DNA of 64,000 nt. It comes from Poecilobothrus nobilitatus (lineage: Eukaryota; Arthropoda; Insecta; Diptera; Dolichopodidae). Under the pieces are notes generated by a model. It saw nothing but the letters and a program-made list of their open reading frames with translations. It did no database searches and was not told the DNA's origin. The stretch covers positions 217,794,965 through 217,858,964 of the forward strand of contig OX352774.1 in assembly GCA_947095535.1 (NCBI GenBank). Direction: 5' to 3'. A program made the translations under genes and the position numbers. Positions 1-12,554 of this stretch are shown in pieces (within the stretch, counting starts at the first letter, position 1; each line of letters starts with the position of its first letter).

Positions 1-1476
1 TTTATAAGAATTTACAATTTAATTATGCATTTGTTAAAACTTTAACCAAAAATTTTAAATACAAAAAAAAATTATATTTACAAAATAAAAATGTTTTGAA
101 AATTTATTAAGATTTGAAGTTTTTTTTATCAACTTCCATACAATACTCAATTTTTTTTTTTTTTGACTTTATCTGGTATAGATTCGGTAGATTAGTAATC
201 CTCAATTCTTACGAAATTTCTCACACAAAATTTTTACCAATCTACATCCATATATACACTGTACATCACACATGTACATCATAGTATCTAAATATTTAAT
301 ACACATACAAGAAACGACCGCCATTTTGCAAAAATTATACATAGAAAAAACCGGTGTTTTTCTCATTTCTTTATATTTATAATATATTTCGTCATCGATA
401 AACGACAGGTCATTCATTTACGTATAAAATTGCAGTATTATAATGAATCAGTATTAAACAAATTATTAAAATTAGAATAGTTGAACTTATAACTGAAAAA
501 TATAAAATTTAAATTATTTAAATATTAATATCAGTAATAAAAATGTGACTTATTTTCATTTTGATATTATCATTCTATAAAATCGATTTCTATAAAAGTC
601 GTTAAATTCGCATACTCTTATTACGTCACAATGCTGCTAAGTGCTGCTGATATTTAACTAGTAAATAAAATGCAATTGTAGTTGTACGACTGCTGAGAAA
701 ATAACTCAATTCGTTAAAATATTAAAGGCTATCTATCTAATATAAAATATTTATCTATACAAAATCACGTTAAATTTTATTTGACTCAGACTGTCAAGTC
801 AATATGAAATGAATCAATTATCAGTCGACTATGGATTAGTTTAGTCATCATTGCGATACGACTACAAAAAAAAAAAAAAACGTAGAAAGTCGACTGTCCA
901 ATTTTTTTTTGTTTTTTTTTTTAAAGGATTTACAACAATTGCAGTACTATGCTACTGACATAGGTATGAAAAAGATAAAAAATATCTACATACACATATT
1001 TATTCTTTCACTCTAATGTTTCAGCCATATTAACTAAAAATAAATTTAAAGATACTTTTTTAAAACTGCCACAAAAATAAATTAGCTACAACAATACAAT
1101 ATGCTGAATTATAAAAATACTCTTATTAATGTTTGTTCGCTCATCGTCAATTTTCTGTTTTTAGTTTTTCGTTTTTTTTTAAGATTAGTCTTCTTGACTG
1201 TAGACATTTTCTTCTAAATATGGATACCTACTAATATAGTAATGGTTCAAAGAAAAAACGAAAAAAATAGACCGGCGTGTTGGTCACACCCTTGAACTTG
1301 GTGTTGAATAGTTCCAGACAATTTTAACTGTTTAAAAAATTAAATTTAAATAAGGTAGCACCAAAAAATTATTATATTAAATTAATAATTTGCACCTATA
1401 ACTGCCAACTATAATTCTTTTATATTTAATTATATCCCAAGATGGTAACATTACATTCAAAATGAAATTAACTAAC
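1..1476. other. Profilin intron 1 (partial), no other gene seen
   Basis: This stretch lies downstream of the profilin start exon on the minus strand, so it should be part of profilin intron 1. I looked for the remaining profilin exons on the minus strand (the segment containing YLSGTDR and the C-terminal KLGDYL block) and found none, so they are probably beyond the window edge. The DNA is A+T-rich with poly-A/T runs and no recognisable repeat. A 71-codon open frame near 202-417 looks like chance. Confidence 0.5.
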
Positions 1477-1587
1477 CTCGAATCCTTTGGATTGGGCCCA
1501 AACGTTACCATCGTGTCCCGCGATGGCTGCTTTTGTAACGCAGTTTGATGCCATAAGTTGATTGTCTACGTAATCCTGCCAGCTCAT
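1477..1587 (-). CDS. chic: Profilin, first coding exon (partial gene)
   Basis: Profilin binds monomeric actin and proline-rich ligands such as formins and Ena/VASP, and feeds ATP-actin to filament barbed ends in the cytoplasm. The exon encodes 37 residues starting [11 protein letters not shown] and containing the blocks [12 protein letters not shown] and VWAQSKGFE, which match the N-terminal helix and first strands of insect profilins almost residue for residue. The ATG is at 1587-1585. The exon ends with a complete Glu codon followed by a GTTAGT donor (phase 0). About 90 C-terminal residues are missing and should lie left of position 1. The exon is clearly richer in G+C than its surroundings. 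The next gene upstream is eIF4A on the same strand, the order I recall for Drosophila chickadee and eIF4A. It is far too short for an ORF-length filter, but identity is close to certain. Confidence 0.93.
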
Positions 1588-4500
1588 ATTTGTACGTTTT
1601 TTTTTTATAAATATATAAAAACTTTGAATTTAAAACAAAAAATTACTATTATCTGATTTGATAAATTTTTAAAAGAAACACTAGATTTTGAATTTCCTTT
1701 TTTTTTTTGTATATAAATTTATATTTAATATATAAATTAATACACTTATGTAAAAAAAATATTAGTTGTAAAAATTGCGATCTTTTTCTTTTTCTTTTTT
1801 TTTTTTTTTTTTTTTAAATCACACAAGATATAAAATTTTTAAGCTTCAGCTTTTAACTTGACATAAAAATTTTACTGTCTACTACCTTTTCTTTATGTTA
1901 CTAACCACAAAATTGGAAGCGAAACGTGAGCGTGAATTTTTTTTTTTTTTAATGTAACAGAGGTTTCAAATGTAATTATTAAAAAAAAAAACTACTTAAA
2001 ATAATTGGTGATTTTTAAGTATTCAAATATTTAATATTTTTCGGCTTTAAATTTATTAAATCCACATAAAAATGAAACCCTCACGATTTTGCAAAATGCA
2101 ATACTACACAAGAAAAATCGACCGACTCCGATCCGACAAAATCACCGAATAAAATAAAAATGGAAACGGCAAACAATTCCTCATCAAAAAAAAAACTCTG
2201 AAAGAACACCAACGTAAGTACTAACTACTAAGTAGTGGTAACTGGTAGTGGTGGTAGTCGTAACGTAACTCGTAGTATCTGTATAGCTATTATTAGCTAC
2301 ATAGGAAATAATATTCGAATGTGTTTGTGACGTTTAACGAAAGACGCGTCAAAATGTTGAAAAAATTGTAAACTCCATTTTGAAAGTGTTAACGTTTTTC
2401 AAAAACATAAAGTTATATTCAGCAAAATATTTTATTTTCGGTTATTTATTTATTACTATTCCATAGGTTTTTGAAATATATAAATTATATATATTTTAGT
2501 TAGTTAGTTCGTTAGTTATTTTTACATAAAAATACAAACAGAATTATGTAATTTACAAAATATTAATTCACTTATTGTTTCCTCCTTTCTAAGGTTAAGT
2601 CGATATTCAATAAAAATTTTTCTCTAATACAGAATACTCGTCACAAAATAGATGTCGCTATAAAAAAAACAGTGGCTTCAAACATTTTAAATAGAACATT
2701 TTATATTCATTTCATATTGATATGTATCTTCCTATCTACCACGTTTTACGTTATTTAAAAATTGTGAATAAATTATTTAAAAAACCTTAGGATTAATTAT
2801 TACTTCCTATTTTTTATTTTTTTTCCATTACACCTTATTTTTAATTATTAGTTAATATTTGTTATTCATCTTAGTTTGATGATAACAGATTTATTTTTTA
2901 TTCCCTATACACATACATATGTATATGCAAATCTTTCATATAAAGTCGTCGTATGTATGGTATTCATATTTATTTAAAAACATCTGTGGTTAAAAAATTC
3001 CTGTTGTCTATGTTTAATTTTTTTGATTTGACTTCAGTCGTTTTTGTTTTTAAGATATTAGTGACTCGACTAATGAGTTACTTTACTACGTTTGCATAGG
3101 TTTATATACTAAATTATTCCTAGTTACTTTGTGCATTAATTTGATATTGAATTATTCAACAAATTTATTTGAGTCGACTTCTTATTTAAAAAAAAATGTT
3201 GCTTCCAGCATTACCATTTCTTAGTTCGATTCAATTTATCCAAAATACCCCACCTTTCAATTCATTTTTATCGCTCTTCAAAAACTACAACAGGAAATTC
3301 ATATTAAAAATTTCAACTAATTTTTTTATCATTCAATGATTTCCAATATTCTTCGAATGAAAAAAAAAGATTTCAACATCATATTAATTTACTAAAATTC
3401 TTTAATAATACAATAAAAATAAGTCTAGAAAAAAAACTTAATTGTTCACATTTCTTTTGATTTAACAATTTTAACTGAGAAAATTTTAATTAATTAGATT
3501 AATCCCTTGCCCTCTTTAAGAGACAACACTACAACAAATTTAATCAACAACTTAATTTTAATTTTGTTTAAATCTAGATTTGATTAAAATACGAAAACAT
3601 ATTTATATTTATTTACTGAAAACAAATACTAGACCTAAGTTCATTATTTCATTTTCTGTATGCTATATTCTAAAGAATAATCTAGCCTTGATATTATATA
3701 AATAGATATTGTCGAACAAAATGTTTACATCCTTAGATTATATATAAATTGTATTAAATTATCTCAAATTTAAATATTACAATATTTACCAAAATTTTTA
3801 ACAAATTCTTTACCATTCCCACAAAATAATAAATCACATCTTAATTCTATTTAAAGAAATCTCAGACTTACCCATGTAATTTTTCCTAAGGAAATTGGAA
3901 ATAAAAATTAAAATATTTCTGAAATGGAAAAATAAAACGTTTACGTATTTTATTATTAAAATCGGAAAGCTATGCTTTCCAAGTTTTTTTTTAGAACATG
4001 CAATGGTTTTTTTTTTGTTTTTTTTTTTATTTATTTTATTTAGTTCTTATTAAAAAAAAATAAACAAAAATTTACAATTTTACCTTTCTAAGTGATTTTA
4101 TATTTATTGATGATAAGTATTTTTTTTTTTTAATAAAAATAAAACAAAATATCAAACTATTTTATAACTGTTTCAAAAAGAAGTTTTAATGTTTTAAGAT
4201 TATTGTATAAGAAATATTTTTTACATCTACGTTTTCGAAAATATTCATAAAAGAACATCCTATTTTTAATGTTTTCAAGTAATTTTATACTATTATAAAA
4301 TTTAAATAAAGGTCTTATTGAATTGACCGATGTCATTTTGCTTTCTCTAACTAGAAACAAAGAAAAAAAAAGGAAAATAACTATGTAATTACTTTTAATC
4401 AAATAAAAAAAAATGAAGAAAAATAAATTTAATATATATTTTGTTTTTATCAAACCCAAGTTGTTATTTAACAATTTCAATAAATCTTTATTTTATAAGT

Positions 4501-5358
4501 ATATTTATTTTAAAAAAGATATTTTTTATTGAAGATGCTTGTTTTTTTTTTTTTTATCTAAAAGCTCTTATTTATTATTAACTAAGCAAATTAAATTTAA
4601 AAAAATTTTTATTTTATTTTTTTAATAATTTTGAAATTTTAAAATTACAATTCAGAAATTTCAAATTGCAAAAACTGGTTAAAAATTCGAAAATTGAATT
4701 TTAGAATTCAGCGATTATTTAATAAAAAATGGTATATATTTGTTGTTAAGGTGTTTTTTTTTTTTAACTGGACTGTATTTTAAATTTGGAACAAACGTTC
4801 AATTACTGGTATTTTTGATGACTTGATACTATTCGCAAAATTGATCTTTAAATATACTTGCACTGATGGTTGATGAATTTAATTGATTTATAATTGTTGA
4901 CAAAACAAAAAAAAAAAAGAAAAATAATAAGTAAATATATGAAAAATTTAATTTAATTATTAATTACAAATTTAAGATTTAAAAATATGTTTTGTTTTTT
5001 GCTTGATTGATGCTTGAATGCGTTTTTTTTTTTTCTTTGAATTTATATTTTAAAAAGTTTTTTTTCTCAATCATATAAAATTTTATTTTATTTTTTTATG
5101 TTATTGTTTTTTTTTATGTCCGCAAACAAAAATATTTTTTTTTTTTTATATATTTTAGTATAGTTGCTTTGAATGTTGAATTAATTTGTTGGTTTGTTAA
5201 TTAAATTTAAATAAGAGTTTTCTTGTAGTTTTTATTTTTATTTTTATTTTTAAATAAATTTTGTGTTTCTTTTTATTATATAATTATAACTGCATCAGAA
5301 TGCTTTTTTATTTAAATTGTTTCTTTTTTCTTTACTCTTTTTTTTTTTTTTTTTTAAT
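1588..5358. other. Spacer between profilin start exon and eIF4A stop
   Basis: This holds the profilin 5' region (minus strand) and the eIF4A 3' untranslated region. It has long poly-T and poly-A runs and no coding exon I can support. A 107-codon minus-strand frame (4157-4480) is Phe/Leu/Lys-rich low-complexity translation of A/T runs and is not counted as a gene. A region of somewhat higher G+C at about 2085-2345 is annotated separately. Confidence 0.5.
2085..2230 (-). promoter_or_regulatory. Candidate profilin 5' UTR exon / promoter area
   Basis: Read on the minus strand, this patch is less A+T-rich than its neighbourhood and ends near 2085 in a GTGAGG sequence that could act as a splice donor toward the coding exon at 1587. 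Just upstream, around 2215-2345, is a further mixed-composition area with GTAGTGGTAACTGGTAGTGG-like short repeats. That would suit a TATA-less promoter. This is inference from composition and position only. No initiator or TATA match is convincing. Confidence 0.22.
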
Positions 5359-8300
5359 TTAAATTAAATCAGCGATATTAGCCGGCATTTCTTCAATTGT
5401 TGTATGGTAAAATTGTTCAATATCCTTGAGGGTACGTTTATCATCTTCAGTAATGAAGTTAATTGCAACACCTTTACGACCGAAACGACCACCACGTCCA
5501 ATTCTGAAAAAACAGTTATACAGTCATTTTTTTTTTCACAAATGCAAAACTTTACTTTAAATATTACTTTCATTTTAAAAATTAATTATTTAATTACACA
5601 ACTAAATAAAATGTCAATATAAATTTTAAAAATATTGTTCAATTAAAATCACTTAACAGATCTGATAATCATGCAACAAAAGAATTAATTTAGATACATA
5701 TTTGCATGTGTATTTTGTTTTTACCAGTAAAGTTGGTATTTTAAATTTGAATTAAAATATAACTAAACATATTTAAATCAATACAATTTTATTTGTTTAT
5801 TTCAAATATCAATTTACTTTTTCGATAATAACAATATTGTGATTCATCATCAGGGGTAATAAAAGCTGTAATAATTATTATCCCTATCTAGAATTTATCA
5901 CTGTTTGCGTTCCTTTTACAGGAAAAGAGTAGTTAAAGAGTAGTTGGTAAATGGAACGCTAACTTAGCCTAATCTTATTTACTCCTATCTAATCTATCTC
6001 AAAGATTTTTGTAGTTGGGAGTAGAAGAGTAGTTTACTCTGTAAAAGGTACGCAAACACTAATAACCTTAAAATATAATTTGTTATTATTTTAGTAAAAA
6101 AATAATAAAATTATAGAATTTGAATTTATACTTTAATGCGCATTTATGTATTTTTTTTTTTTTTTTGTATTTTAAAATCAAACCACTTTGCCACAAATCT
6201 ATACACAAAGGCATAATGTGTTTTTATTTAAATTTTCGTGCACTTGATCATGTATTGTGTAGTGTAAAAAAACACAATATACATATCTAACAGGATATAT
6301 TAAAAATTAATAAAAAATTCAATAGAATATATGGTAATATTAAACTTAAAATTTATGTATGTATTTCTAAATTAATCTTACCTATGAATGTAATTTTCGC
6401 GATTTGAGGGCAAATCATAATTAATAACTAAAGAAACTTGTTGAACATCAATACCTCGAGCCAATAAGTCTGTTGTAATTAATACACGAGAAGAACCGGA
6501 ACGGAATTGTTTCATAATTACTTCACGATCTCTTTGCTCCATATCACCATGCATAGCTGATACAGTAAATTGATAATTACTCATTTCTTGGGTTAATTGA
6601 TCGACCTAGACAAAAATCAAGTTATATTTAAATTTTATTAAAATTAAATATTAATTAAATATTAAATTACCTTGCGTCTTGTATTGCAGAAGATAACCGA
6701 TTGCGTAATTGATAGTGTATCATATAAATCACACAACGTACCCAATTTCCAATTTTCCTGTTTAACATTTATAAAGAATTGTTTAATACCTTCCAATGTA
6801 AGTTCTTCCTTTTTAACCAAAATTCTAATCGGATTTCGCATAAAACATCTGGTTACATCCAAAACATCAGCGGGCATTGTAGCTGATAATAATATAACTT
6901 GAACATCACTTGGAAGTAAACGGAACACATCTTCGATTTGATCTTTGAAACCACGTGATAACATTTCATCGGCTTCATCCAATACAAACAATTTTATGGC
7001 ATTGGTACGTAAACATTTACGATTTATCATATCGTATACACGTCCTGGTGTACCAACAACAACATGACAACCACTTTCCAATTTGCGGACATCTTCACGC
7101 ACATTTGTTCCTCCTATACATGCATGACATTGTGCTTTCATAAATTCTCCCAAAGATAAAACAACACGTTGGATTTGTGTTGCCAATTCACGTGTTGGAG
7201 CCAAAATTAAAGCTTGGCAATCGCCAATACTTGTGTCAATTTGTTGTAAAATTGCAATTGAAAATGTTGCAGTTTTACCAGTACCTAAAATTATAGTAAG
7301 CTTATAACATCTAATTTTTTGGTATTGGGAAAATTTTTGGATTTTAATACTAATAAGAATTTGCTTCTACAAAAATTTTACTAAAAATTAAATTATTTTT
7401 AAATTGTTGTCATATTAAAAAAATAATTAGAAAATGTTTTTCTTGTCCACATTTTTTAACATCTATCCAATTAAATTGTACAGAGACGCAGAATATGAGA
7501 CTAATTTTATTAAATATACATTATAAAATATTATACATATGTACTGGAATATATAATATGTGTATATACAGTAACGTATATGAATACACTTTTAGTGTAT
7601 TTTACAAACAAAAAAGTAAAAATTTAGAAATGTGTGTAATTCAAAAATTAAAAAAATATCCACAAATATCCCAACAAAATATGCAGTTATTTATTTTTTA
7701 CTATTATAATTTCCTTTCTTGTCTTTGAAATCGAGTGTATTTAATCGTATGAAATTACATTTGAGAATTGTTGTCATTTCACACTTCTGTTTTGATTCCA
7801 AATATTGTTATTTTTAATATGTGCCATTGCCCATTTTGTATCAGACAATTGTCAACTTTTGCACGCACTGCGAAATGACCAATACAACAGAATCTATTAA
7901 TTAACATCAATTGTAAACATGTTAAATGATTATTTAATTAAAAGTTAACTTTAAATTCAACTTAACACATTCGCTTTAAAAAGGCGAATGATGTTTACAA
8001 AGGACGAAAGACATTTACAGGCCAAAATAATTAACGCTCTATAATAGTAGAAGTGTAAAGCAAATTTATAAAATCAATCAGAAGTAATTAATTACATTTA
8101 TTTGATAGTTAACATTTAGAAATGAAGTTAACCTTCATAACTATTAATATAATGTAAATAACATTCAACAATATTTACTTTTTAAAAGTTGATCATATAA
8201 TATATATTTTTTCGATCCACTTATAGATAAAAAAAAAATATACAGAGTCAATTCTTATCAGTATAACTTTGATGATACGTAATTGAAATATATTTCTTTT

Positions 8301-9755
8301 TAAATTAGTATTTACCATAATGATTACAATTTTAAATATTAATTTTAAACACCATTCACAATTATTATTAATTTCAATTCATTATATTTTAAATAATGTA
8401 GTAAAGTAATTATTTCAAATGGTATACATAATAGTAATAGTTTAAATAAAGTCCTAGTTTTTATTTACTTTAAAAATTTCATGATGTTCTTTGTACCCAC
8501 CCTTCAACACACTTTTTATTCGCTAAATATTACTTGACTTTTTGGAAATATATGTTTCATGCCAAATATTTTTGTTTTTCTTAGAAATCAATAAATTTTT
8601 ATAATTTTTAATTAAGATATTTGTTTTTTTTTTTATTACAGAGATTTTCAGAATAATTCAGTGACTGATGAATTTAACATATAAGTTATAAAGCTTAACA
8701 ATAGTTTTTCACTAGTAAAATACCTACAATAAAAAGAAATGACTCTAAATTTTAGATAGACTAAAGCTTAAGATGTCACTATAAAAGTAATACTGTTTCT
8801 AGTTTGTCGAAAATTTTTAAAAAATTTTAAATAATTTATCAAATGACTCAATAGATTTTTTTTATTATAGTCCTTTAGCATAACGTCAAATTAAAATTAA
8901 ATAAAAAAACGCAGTTTAAAGGACACGTATAATTTTTTTTTAAAGTAATTTTTTAATTTTATATTATTTGGTTTTATATTTAAATGTTCCTTTTATTACA
9001 TATTAAAATAACATTTTGTTTTTTATTTTAATCACGGATAAAAAAGTATTTAATTTAGTCCAGTGTTATAATATGTCACTTCAATTTGGAAAAGACATAA
9101 CACCTTCTGGACATGATTTTCTATTTAATCTTAGTTTTATAATCTTAGTAAATGTTTGAATTAACATTTATAAATTAAATGAATACATACTCGAAATAGT
9201 TTAATTATCTTAATAAATTATCAGTTATCACATTACCATTTTAAAGATGCACAAAAAAAAATAAAAAAATAAAACTAAAAAGGATTTAAAATGCATTCCG
9301 ACATTTTGAAAATTTATTTCGAAATGCAATTAGCATTTATGTACCTACTTACAGGTAAAAATTTGAAAGAATCATTTTTTTTTTATATTTTCAAAGCAAG
9401 ATTAATATTGCTATTATCAAAATATATTATACAAATTTTCTATAAAAATATTATTTTAATGATATTGATGTTAAATAATAAGAATTAAGTGTTTTAACAA
9501 ACCTGACTGAGCTTGAGCAATTACATCCAATCCCCGCATACATGGAATAATAGCACGTTGCTGGATAGCTGATGGTTTTTCAAAACCATAACCGTAAATA
9601 CCTCTAAGTAATTCTTCTTTCAATTGCATATCATCAAAATTATCATACACTTCATCCCAATTTGATTCAATTACGCCATCAGGATCCATACCAGTTGGTC
9701 TATTATCCTGATGAGAAGTTTCTTCTGAAGAAGGTTCGTCACGTCGATCACCCAT
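5359..9755 (-). CDS. eIF4A: ATP-dependent RNA helicase eIF4A, complete, 4 coding exons
   Basis: eIF4A is the DEAD-box helicase of the eIF4F cap-binding complex and unwinds 5' UTRs during translation initiation in the cytoplasm. Coding exons (minus strand) are 9755-9503, 7284-6671, 6605-6382 and 5503-5359, joined at GT-AG borders, giving 411 residues (Drosophila eIF4A is about 403). Visible motifs in order: Q-motif area [11 protein letters not shown], motif I AQSGTGKT at 82-89 split by intron 1, PTREL at about 114, DEAD at 187-190, SAT at 218-220, ARGID in the second RecA domain, and [13 protein letters not shown] spanning the last splice junction. It ends IADLI. The acidic N-terminus ([12 protein letters not shown]) begins at the only suitable ATG. 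Introns are 2218, 65 and 878 bp. Intron 3 carries a MITE. It lies upstream of profilin on the same strand. The gene is intact. Confidence 0.97.
5902..6058. mobile_element. MITE copy 1 (family with TGTTTGCGTTCCTTTTACA ends), in eIF4A intron 3
   Basis: The left end reads TGTTTGCGTTCCTTTTACAG (5902-5921). The right end, from about 6039 to 6058, is its reverse complement with one or two differences. The inner parts of both arms contain the motif AGAGTAGTT or its complement. The whole is about 157 bp with no coding capacity. Two further copies occur at 12464 and 37539. Superfamily is not clear because no convincing target-site duplication is visible. Confidence 0.75.
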
Positions 9756-12030
9756 CTATATTTTTATATAAAAAAAATTTAACACTAGCAAAATTATATA
9801 TTGCGGCTTTTTAAATGAATATAAAATTCAGAATGAGATGCAAAATTTACAAGCGAAATTGATTTCGGTATAGATAATTTAAAAAAAAAAAACTGATCCT
9901 TTTTTTTTATAATGAAATAAAATAGCCTTTAAAATGCACTTTAAATAATGTATGTAAGTTATTTTCAAGTTCTTCTGAAAGATAAAAATTTATCTTTTCA
10001 GATTATCGATTGATGTTTAATACTTTAATATGTATACGCATATATATTTATATACTTAAATATGAATTTATGCATGGATATACACATAGCAAATATGCTT
10101 TTATATAAACGTATAGATATGTATATTTATATACGTTTATATACGCAATTATAGTATATCCCGGTAAATATTTAATTATGTAAATTTTAACAATTTTTGT
10201 TAAAATTTACTATTATTTTTTTTATTTCAATTTACTTTTTATTAAAAATGCAAAAAATCCTAAACTTTTAATTTTGTAAATTCCAAACAATGATACATTT
10301 ATTTTTTTTAAGGTATTGACAGAAAATTAAAAAAAAAAATTTTTTTTTTTATTTTTTTTTTTGTAAAATTGACGTGAATTTGTAAAATATTATTTAGAAA
10401 CAAAGTAAAATTTATTTTTTTTTATTTTCGTCTATTCTAGAAGACTCCCAACAAAATTTTTAGTAATTTTATATTAAGTAGATAGCGTAAATGTAGTTTT
10501 CTTCGCCATTTAAATTTTAAAGTAGAACATTGAAAATTATTCAATGCCATTTAGATGTTTTCAATGAAAATTATAATCAGTTTAAGGTCAAAAATATATA
10601 TAAAATTTACTTTTCCCTAAACCTTTTTTTTTTTTTTTGTTAATTTTCAATCAAAAAAAAATATTTGAAATGAATTGCAAATGTTTAATTAAAGTTACTG
10701 GTTAATTCAGTGGTCTGAGTCACACACAACTCACCACTTTCAAGTAACTTCAAATTCAAATTACAAAAAAAACACCTCTTCTTAATAAATTTTTTGATAG
10801 TCGGCATTTCAATTCGAAATATTTTTATTTATATTTATGATTATTTTATTTAATTTTGAAAAGATTATTTAATGTAAAATAATGTTTGAATAACGTAGAA
10901 AAATATTTAGAAAAAAAAGAAAATTCTCTTTCTCAACCAATAAAAATTGTTAATCTGCTGTTTCACCTTTGTCGACGAATAGACTTAAAAGTTTTAATTC
11001 AAAAATTTTAAACAAACTTTTTGTCAACAAATACATAAAATTTTACAAATTCTTTAACACCAATCACTTTTAAATATTTTTGTTTAAAAATTACAATAAA
11101 ATTATATATTAATTTTGATATTTTATACTAACATTTCACAAAAAATTGATTTGGCACTTTTACACACGTGCTAATTTTGCTTTAAAACCAAGCGAAGGAA
11201 CCATATTGAATTTTTTTTTTACTGGCCGTCTTTTTTACGCACACATATGCAAAAATTTCGACCTTTTTGTGCAAATTGTATAAGTTAAAAAAGGAAATAT
11301 ATATTTTTCTTTCTCTATCTATCTATCATATTTTATTGATGTATGCATTAAAAGATTCAAAAATGGTTCTTGCGTAGTGGTTTCGTTAAATTAGTGCTGA
11401 ATTTTGAACGAAGAAAGTTGACAATTTATTTTAATTGTCATATCATCATATTGTTCATGTCCGTCCACCCATTAAACATTAATTTAAAATTAAAATTGTT
11501 TATAAAATATTTCATAAATTTAAAGTTTAATTAAAAATTGAAAATTTTTTAACTTAAAAACGAAAACTATATTCTGCAAAATATGAAAACGATAGTTATT
11601 ACAATTAAATAATATTACAGTTAAACAAAATAAAATTCATGAAATATATTGCAGAAATTTCAAAGAAAGGCATACATATTTAAAAATAAATTTTAGCAAC
11701 AACTCAATAATTTTGGTGTTTTTATTACATACACATATAGCAGTTTGTAGGACAATAAACCTTCAGATTTTATGTTTTTACCAAGAGATGGAGTTAAAAT
11801 CTATTTAGTTTTTTTAATTTTCGTATTTTCTTTAAGATTTTTCGTTTGCAATTTGCATTTATGTAAGGCTATCGATACACTACTCATATTAATAAATTAA
11901 TAAAATAATGCGATTTACGATAAAAAAAATGTCCATATATATTTTATTTTTGTTATATTAAGTTTTAAACCCCTTTAAGATTCATGGGTTCATTTATATG
12001 ACGGCAATTTAAAATTCCGAATTACATAAT
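9756..12030. other. eIF4A upstream region
   Basis: This should contain the eIF4A 5' UTR and promoter (minus strand). I see no coding exon. A patch at 11150-11260 has higher complexity than its surroundings and might be the promoter, but I could not identify a start site. The rest is poly-A/T with TATACATATG-type simple sequence around 10030-10150. Confidence 0.4.
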
Positions 12031-12160
12031 GGGTCGAATGCATAAAACTAAGCTTCAACTCAAATCTCACTTTTTGAAACAAAAACTGAGCTTGACATCC
12101 TATTTTTTTTTTTGAAAAAATGAGGTTTAACTTCAAGCTCAGTTTTATGCATTCGACCTA
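12031..12160. mobile_element. Foldback-type MITE with about 50-bp inverted arms
   Basis: The left arm starts GGTCGAATGCATAAAACT at 12032 and the right arm ends with the complement AGTTTTATGCATTCGACC at about 12142-12159. Pairing continues inward through the AAGCTT/AAGCTC and TGAAAC/TTTGAAA segments, leaving only a short spacer, so nearly the whole element could form one hairpin. TAAT occurs immediately on both sides and may be a target-site duplication. There is no coding sequence. Confidence 0.7.
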
Positions 12161-12463
12161 ATGATTACGCATTCGGATTGGATATGACTTTTTTTCGACA
12201 ATTATAAACTACGTAATGTTAATTAGGTACCTTATTTTACCCTTCAATTCAAAATTATAATTTTAAAAAAATTTTAAAATTAAATTTTGCTGAAAATAAA
12301 TAAAAAATTAAGTTGACAATCAGATACTTTAATTTTTATTGTATGTATGTATGATATGTCCCATATATTTTGCGGTACAAAATGGTTTAAAATAACTTGG
12401 TAAATAGTTAATTTAATCAATAATTTCTTTTAAATTTCTTTCTATTTGGTACTTTTAAATTCC

Positions 12464-12554
12464 TATGCATTCCTTTTACAAGTATGCATTCCTTTTACAA
12501 AGTAAACTACTTTTTTCTACTCCCAACTACACCAGCGGTAAAAGGAACGCAAAG
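12464..12554. mobile_element. MITE copy 2, internally deleted, left end duplicated
   Basis: This shares ATTCCTTTTACAAAGTAAAC and TTCTACTCCCAACTAC with the copies at 5902 and 37539 and ends in GTAAAAGGAACGCAAA, the complement of the family end. Only about 90 bp remain. The left end is present twice in tandem (TATGCATTCCTTTTACAAG at 12465-12483, repeated with slight change to 12501), which suggests a small rearrangement at insertion or by replication slippage. Confidence 0.7.

Noticed and set aside
1261..1330. Second profilin exon on the minus strand
   Set aside because: The patch is G+C-richer but no frame gives profilin residues.
4157..4480. 107-codon minus-strand frame
   Set aside because: The translation is Phe/Leu/Lys-rich and follows A/T runs, with no motif or splice context.
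10700..10760. tRNA-like A box (TGGTTAATTCAGTGG)
   Set aside because: No acceptable B box or stems follow at tRNA spacing.
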